Shown: positions 58,201 through 64,000 of the stretch, in pieces
Layout: every line of letters begins with the position of its first letter
How positions within the stretch are numbered: the stretch's first letter is position 1
Origin: Blastomussa wellsi
Lineage: Eukaryota; Cnidaria; Anthozoa; Scleractinia; Plerogyridae
Assembly: GCA_947652115.1 (NCBI GenBank)
Contig: OX393567.1
Location: forward strand, 2,092,114 to 2,156,113
DNA length: 64,000 nucleotides
Direction of reading: 5' to 3'
Made by a program: the position numbers and the translations under genes
The notes under the pieces: model-generated
What the model was told of the DNA's origin: nothing
What the model saw: only the letters and a program-made list of their open reading frames with translations
Database searches by the model: none

Positions 58201-61200
58201 AAAACAATTGCAAAACTGTAAATAGATTTACTTTCAAGATCACAAATCCACTTTATCATCGACTGAATATCTTCAGTATTGTCGTTTACTTGGCTTGGAA
58301 TTCGAAATTTAAGTAGATAAGGAATACGCGAGAAACACTACAGAAACAAATGGGGTTATTTTACCCCAAATAAACGGTTACAGCTTAAGAATAGTTGTTT
58401 TTAAAATGGACGAAATACCACACTAAATTGGAAGTGTTGTCATGTAATTCCTGTAATCAGTTTGCTTTTTTCCGTTTTTTTTATGCCTTAAGCCAAACCA
58501 CGAGGTCCTAAAAACAGGAACTAAATGAATTTATGCCCTTCACGCCAGGAAAGATTTTTTGAGTTCAGGCCGACAGTTTTCACAACTGTCGGCAGGCTAA
58601 GGGAATCCCTAACGTTGAAAACTTTTTTATTATCCGAGCTTTGAATGATAAAGCTATAAACGACAGAGTAAATAATTCCATGCTTTGTGCAAGGGGTCAA
58701 AGGTTTTTACTCTTCACGTGTTGGTCTCGTGACTGTTTACTGTCCAGTGACTCAAGAGACTCAGAGAGGAACTTCCCTTGTGTGACCGTCATATGTATTA
58801 CTGTAGAAATTTTACAATGTGTACTAAAATCGAACGGAGCCTTTTACATTTTGCTTTAAACGTCGGAAATCTACAAGATTGGACAAGATTGGTGAATTTC
58901 AAAATCATAACTCATTTTCTCCCAGACGTGAATATCGAAAAGGCAAATCAAATGAATGACAAAGCTTGTTCAATCTTGAATCCACGAACAATTTTATATT
59001 TTTTTGACCTAACCGTGTTCTTCAGCACGTGTTAAATGTTTGATGGATTGTGTAGCGTGGATTCACCCTCGACCTCACAAAAGCCGCTTAAATTTTGCGT
59101 GGTTAAAGTCTCATTGCCAATGGACTCTTCAGTCGAGTACAAATGCAAACCTGCTTTATGTGAATTGATGGACAAGGTCAGTGGGCAAATAATGCAAAAT
59201 ATTAAAATAAATACTGAAGTAGCAAAGTTTGATAGCTGCCAACCAAAATATTATGTTATTCATTATCCTTTCTAGACGATTTGTACTCTCTTGTAGCAGT
59301 TTTGTGAGAGGCGTCACACTTTGTCTAGGTGGGGGGGGGGGGGGGAGGGCGCATGGGCGACATGCCCTCCCATCTCCCCATAGATATTCATTGCATTTTT
59401 TTGCTTCTCCTCCACTCCCTATCAAGAAAGACCTCGTCTCCACTCCTCGTCTCCCCTTTTGAGTATATCAAAATCCTGCACTACTTGACAATTAAATCCC
59501 AACTGATGGGAGGCAGAACAGTTGTCTTTTTACCGCCTACATATCAATCCACTGGTCTGACGACGCTATTTGGCCACCCTTAGTCTCACTCAATTTACGC
59601 CCTCCCAAAATGCAAAAACGCTTGCTAGATGTTTGTGTGACCAAATCAAATGAGCAGTTACGCTCCGAGTTTTTGTAATGGTTAAAAGTGGCTTTAAAGG
59701 GTCTTTCCTCGTTTTACTACTTGCAGAGTCATCTTGTGAAACTGGCGCGCATGACTGCCACAAAAACGCCAAATGCCGACCAACCAGGCGCTCTTACAAG
59801 TGCATCTGCAAGCCTGGTTACCTAGGTGACGGAAGAAAGTGCAAGGGTAAATATCTCCCGAACATGTTTAAAATTTTACTAGTAAGAAGTAGCAGGTACT
59901 CATGATGTTTGCCTGTGCGAACCGGCGAGTGCTGAACACGCCCTGCAACAGTTTCACGTAAACAGAACTGGTGTAACCAGCTAAACGGGTTTCAACCGAC
60001 AATGAGGCGGCTTCAAAGTTATAATCGTCTTATTGAATTGTTGTAATAAGCGAACTGGCTTAGGTAGAGTCATCCGACAGGAACGTTTTAAGTAGATAGA
60101 TAATCTTTTCTTCTTGGCAGATGCATTTTCATGTTATTAAACTATTTAACGAATCAATTTTTTTCGGTTAAAACATACCGGTGGGCACTCTTTCATTCAA
60201 CTCGAGTAACATTAGGGACCGCCTCTGAGGTGGTCCACTTTGATCGATCAAAGTGAAATTTGCCGTTCCATTTTCAGAAACCGGTTAGTTGCCTTACTTC
60301 AGTTCAGTAGATTCTGGGATGAGGGAAGACTGACTGGGGTAAGGAATACAAAATTTAAGGACCGTTCTACCCGATTAGCACGGTTTAATCGGAAAATGTC
60401 GTTCCATTTTATAACAGTTGATCTCGGTTGGTCCGACACCCGCGGACTTATCTATAAATGAACACGCTTCATTTTGTTTTTGCTGCTCAATTAATTTTAT
60501 TTTCTCTCAACTCAGAATACGATCCGTGTTCAAAAGACAATGGTGGATGCCAGCATGTGTGTCGCCACTTCACAGGAGGACAATTCTCCTGTAGCTGTTA
60601 TGAAGGATTTGAATTACACCCAAACAGGAGAGACTGCTTGGGTAAGCCTACATGACGTGTTTCCGCCTCTTAAATGTTTGGCATGCGGCTGGAGGAAGAT
60701 CCTTTAACATTTTTATTTTGAAAACATTGACTTTCGACTTTCGACTTACTCGTTGTACGCCATGCATCTGTTGGACCACGCACCCCATGTTACCCATTCT
60801 CCAGCTCTATTATCACTGTACGTCTTGACGACTTTCTGGTCTTCAGTCCCTTCTTTCTTTTTCCCTAATTCTAGTGATGTTCTCCTTCTCCAGGAATTAC
60901 CTTTAAGCCTGGGATAAACGAGAATAAAAGCTGACTAGACTAATTTAAACTTCCATAGACTATCACCGATTGAACCGCAGCCAAATCAGAACGAAATCAG
61001 GCAGTGCGTGTGCGAAAACCCTCGTCACTTGAGATTCGCTCTAGAAGTTCGCATTTTCTTTGAAATTGAATTATTGCGGTTAATGATTGGTTTACAAAAC
61101 TCGTGCCACGTTCTAAACAAATCAGAAGTCAAGCCAAAATCAATCATAACTCGCTCGGGGTGTTTTTCCGCGATTTAAGTCGGTTGTATTTGCGTTTGCT

Positions 61201-64000
61201 TCGAGTTTTGATATTGGCTCACTGCACTGGATTGTTGCTGTCGTTCAGTGTGACTGGTCAGAGTTATCACTTCGGTTTGGTTTCATTACACTAAGTCGAA
61301 AATAGCTGTAACAACTTTAAGTCACATTACCTTAACAATAGCAATTTATTGCGGCAAACCAGTCGGTTTCCATTGGCGATTGGGAACAGACATCAAAATG
61401 TTAAGTGGTCTTCAAACCCTTGTGCTAAGGGTTGTTTTTTTGTTTGCCTTTCGCAGCCAAAGAGGAAGTTAGCAAGCGAGTTCGGCTCAGATTGAGCCAG
61501 GTTTCACCGTGCAAATCCAAAGACATTAAAGATCAACTTCTCACCTTACTTCAAAAGAAGCTGTTGAGCCAAGAAGTTTGCAATTTTCCGTGCAAAATCA
61601 TCAAGCCGATTTTGCGTTGTCGCAACTTGAAGAAGGGTGACAACAAACTCGTGGTGTCGGTGAATTTCGACATACAGATGGATCAAAACGTGATCTCCAC
61701 ATCGAAGTTCTGCAATAACACGTGCGCGCGGTGCCAAATGGAAGACAGGCTACAGAAATTGATCAATGAGCTGCGCATGCTCACCGAAAACAGCAAGTTG
61801 AACTTGACGCTGTACGACCAAATTTTTACCATCGCCAAAAAATCAGTGAGAGTTACCAAGGAAACCGACCACTGCTACAAAGAAAGGGAAAAACGCATGA
61901 CAAAAAGGCAAGGTAAGTCGAGTCACGAAAATGAAGCGAGGGGACTAGGGAGAACAAGTGTCCGCATAATCTGAGAGGAGCCTGGAGCATGGCATCGTGA
62001 AGAAACGAGATAATTGCTGAAAATGTGAACATTTTGTCCATTTTTTTTTCAAGGAAAACCCTGAATATTTAAGCTTAAGATTTATACAGGGTTTACGTCT
62101 TTTTAACGACGATTTACACTAGTGGTACATTGTTTTGTTTATTTACCTCTCAATTTCCAACTTAATAATTTTGCTTCTAATCACAGGTAGCCCAAGCTCA
62201 ATATATGAGCAGCTCTTTATATGTTAACCTTTGTGTTGTTACTTGACTCGAGCGATTTGCATATTTATAAGGATTTGTATGGGGAAAATAACGATTGTTT
62301 CTGTAACCTTTGAAAATGTAGCAATTTAGATAAAAATCGTCTTACCTTACTTTAGTTGTGTGGTTTTTCCCTCCTGTGTGGTCTTCGAGCCGATTTATGG
62401 CCAATCTATTAGTTTTAGTGGAACCGGTTTTGCTCTCTCTATATATCCTTTCCCAAGGCTGGGTACTCTGACGAAGCAGTCGATCCGATCCACCGAAGGA
62501 AAATGGCCGTAAATTCGCTCCAGCAGCTCCAGTCGCCTCCAAATTCCGGGTAGATCACGGACGATAGTTACTTTTTCCATCCGTGGTCTTTGCTCGCGTC
62601 GATTTTTCACAGAGACCGAATAAAACGTCGGCAATCTCTGAAAACTTTCCCGTTTCCCAGCGACAGCGGCTTTGTTCAAAATCCGCGATACCCAAACGGT
62701 CGCAAGTTAGCTTAGCGACCCGGCCTAAGACTCAAATTACTTCCACTCCGGGTGGGCGAGAGGGTCCGAGGGTATTGATTTTCAACGGGAGCAAAGGACT
62801 CTCTAATTTCACCAATTCATGGTCTTTTTTCATCAGCAGGTCGCTGTCAGCCAGGCACGTACTTCGATGTTTATCTGCGCAAGTGTATAAACTGCTCGCG
62901 AGGATCTTATCAGCCTAACAGATCAGAGAACTTTTGTTTCCGCTGCCCAGACAACAAGACTACACTGGCTATAGGAGCAAGTGATATCTCACAGTGTGTA
63001 GGTAAACATGAAGCTTAAATTACTCCCTAACAATTCAAGTCACGTACGTTCGTACGAATCGAGACATGAATTGCACTGAGGTATTCGAACAACTGCCACC
63101 CTATTGAATAAATAATGAACTTTGATTTTTCAGAAACAAAATGCGGTGGAAATTTAACCTCGATGACTGGCGTCATCACCTCGCCAAATCATCCCGACCC
63201 CTACCCCAAAGGTATCGAGTGCGTCTGGCACATACGATGCCCAGAAGGCCGAGGCTTGCTCATGCTCATACCAAGCATATCAATACCGCTGACCAAGGAT
63301 TGTTCCGATCACCTCATCATGCGCGAGAATGCCAGTCCATTCTCCAAGACCACCTACTACGCATGCGAATCTTATTCCAATCCCGTGTCGTTCATATCGA
63401 GAAGCAAGGATCTTTACGTCAAGTTTACTTCTAAGAGCAGAAATGAAATGGCGGAGGGTTTCAAGATTTTCTACGTCACCTTCCAAGGTAACTGTTTATT
63501 CTAGGACATTTTTAATATAAGCTCTAAAGGGAAGGGTTTTTTTTATTTTAGATAATTGCTTATTTTTGTAAATCATGAGCTCTAAACTGGGTAATCATCT
63601 GCGTTTTTCAATACAGTTTACCCAAATGGAATCCGTTTTCCCTTCTCCAATTTTGTCCATCCATGTCCATTTTTGTCAGTTTTTCTGTTTCTCGTGAATT
63701 TTCCCACAGCTTTATTTTTATTTTTGCGATATTTCAGTTAATTTTCCTAGTGTTAAAATATAGCTTTACAAGACCCAATCACCTTTAAGGAGGAGCCTCT
63801 TTTTGTCGTAGCGTACACGTTCTTTGATCCCCTGGGTCCACGCGGGAAATACGGTTATTGGTGATTTATTAACTAAGTCTTGTCTTCAACAGAGAAGTAT
63901 CGACATCTGGTGGCGTCAATTGTTGAAGACGGAGAATTGTATGGAAACAGTAGTCTCCGGAGAATATTGCAGGTGAACTATGACGTCTCTTTACAAAACA
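55235..64000 (+). CDS. SCUBE: SCUBE-like secreted protein with novel N-terminal domain, 3' end missing
   Basis: Exons 55235-55309, 55587-56247, 59727-59846, 60516-60641, 61457-61912, 62840-63001, 63134-63487 and 63893 to the window end; from exon 2 on all junctions are phase 1. Domains: signal peptide (1-25); a 220-aa domain with four Cys that I do not recognise (26-245); EGF (246-285, CETGAHDCHKNAKC); second EGF (286-327); SCUBE spacer (328-479, with KFCNNTCARC and AKK); GCC2/GCC3 module (480-533, CQPGTYFD); CUB (534-651, CGGNLTSMTG, FISRSKDLYVKF); and the start of the SCUBE C-terminal region (LVASIVEDGELYG). Vertebrate SCUBEs are secreted or cell-surface adaptors in Hedgehog and growth-factor signalling and carry about nine EGFs and three GCC modules. 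Here I find two and one; further exons could hide in the 3.5-kb intron after exon 2. Confidence 0.9.
58569..58593. repeat. Perfect 10-bp hairpin in the SCUBE-like intron
   Basis: GCCGACAGTT TTCAC AACTGTCGGC folds perfectly. Too short to class; no further arms found. Confidence 0.7.
59331..59345 (+). repeat. Poly-G run
   Basis: About 15 consecutive G in the SCUBE-like intron 2. Comparable homopolymer C runs occur near 24142, 28787 and 39869. Confidence 0.85.
60236..60255. repeat. 20-bp perfect palindrome
   Basis: CACTTTGATCGATCAAAGTG is its own reverse complement. It follows a second small inverted repeat, GGACCGCCTCTGAGGTGGTCC (60216-60236). CTTTGATC occurs on both strands, matching the TCF/LEF core CTTTGATC; that reading is inference. 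Confidence 0.7.
62095..62185. repeat. Fragment of the 29122/49270 repeat family
   Basis: TTTTTAACGACGATTTACAC followed by GTGGTACATTGTTTTGTTTA and CCTCTCAATTTCC repeats the order at 29255-29300 (inverted) without the MITE inserted at 49405. It lies in the intron between SCUBE-like exons 5 and 6. Confidence 0.75.

Noticed and set aside
58569..58593. Histone-type 3' stem-loop
   Set aside because: Stem is 10 bp with a 5-nt loop; the histone element has a 6-bp stem and 4-nt loop, and no histone gene is nearby.

Overview
This is animal nuclear DNA, AT-rich, with intron-containing genes and canonical GT..AG splice sites, AATAAA signals, long introns, and many short inverted-repeat elements and SINE-like repeats. 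The gene content (a SCUBE-type secreted protein, an arylsulfatase-like membrane protein, a methionine-salvage enzyme) and the repeat style suggest a cnidarian, most likely an anthozoan such as a stony coral. I infer this from general resemblance; no database search was possible. Exon structures were rebuilt by eye from splice motifs, reading phase and protein similarity.

Layout. (1) 1-1291, minus strand: the 5' end of a CREC-family (reticulocalbin/calumenin-like) EF-hand gene that runs off the left edge. (2) 2.6-15.4 kb: three related two-exon genes (two minus, one plus) for small secreted precursors. Each has a signal peptide, an acidic prodomain, a furin-type HKR site and a six-cysteine C-terminal domain ending C-x-C. 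They sit in duplicated blocks of 2.2-2.5 kb that also share promoter sequence. (3) 16.2-27.9 kb, plus strand: a complete nine-exon APIP gene (methylthioribulose-1-phosphate dehydratase, 244 aa). Its first intron holds a complete 5.46-kb DNA transposon (16631-22093) with ~67-bp terminal inverted repeats and a perfect 8-bp target duplication. The transposon encodes a Merlin/ISXO2-type DDE transposase and, on the other strand, a three-exon DUF3987-like P-loop protein. This is the most striking item in the window. (4) 28-38 kb: repeat-rich, with one small single-exon gene of unknown function (31868-32470). (5) 38.5-44.9 kb, plus strand: a seven-exon gene for a 1069-aa arylsulfatase-like protein. 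It lacks the formylglycine cysteine, has a long Thr/Pro-rich tail and ends in a membrane anchor. (6) 45-55 kb: no convincing gene, several repeats and nested MITE-like elements. (7) 55.2-64.0 kb, plus strand: a SCUBE-like gene with an unfamiliar ~220-aa N-terminal domain, only two EGF modules recognised, the SCUBE spacer, a GCC2/GCC3 module, a CUB domain and the start of the SCUBE C-terminal region. It runs off the right edge.

The host genes do not form an obvious shared pathway. Several encode secretory-pathway or extracellular products (CREC, the six-cysteine precursors, the sulfatase-like protein, SCUBE), while APIP is cytosolic metabolism. Inside the transposon, transposase, DUF3987 protein, terminal repeats and subterminal repeat arrays look like one mobile unit.
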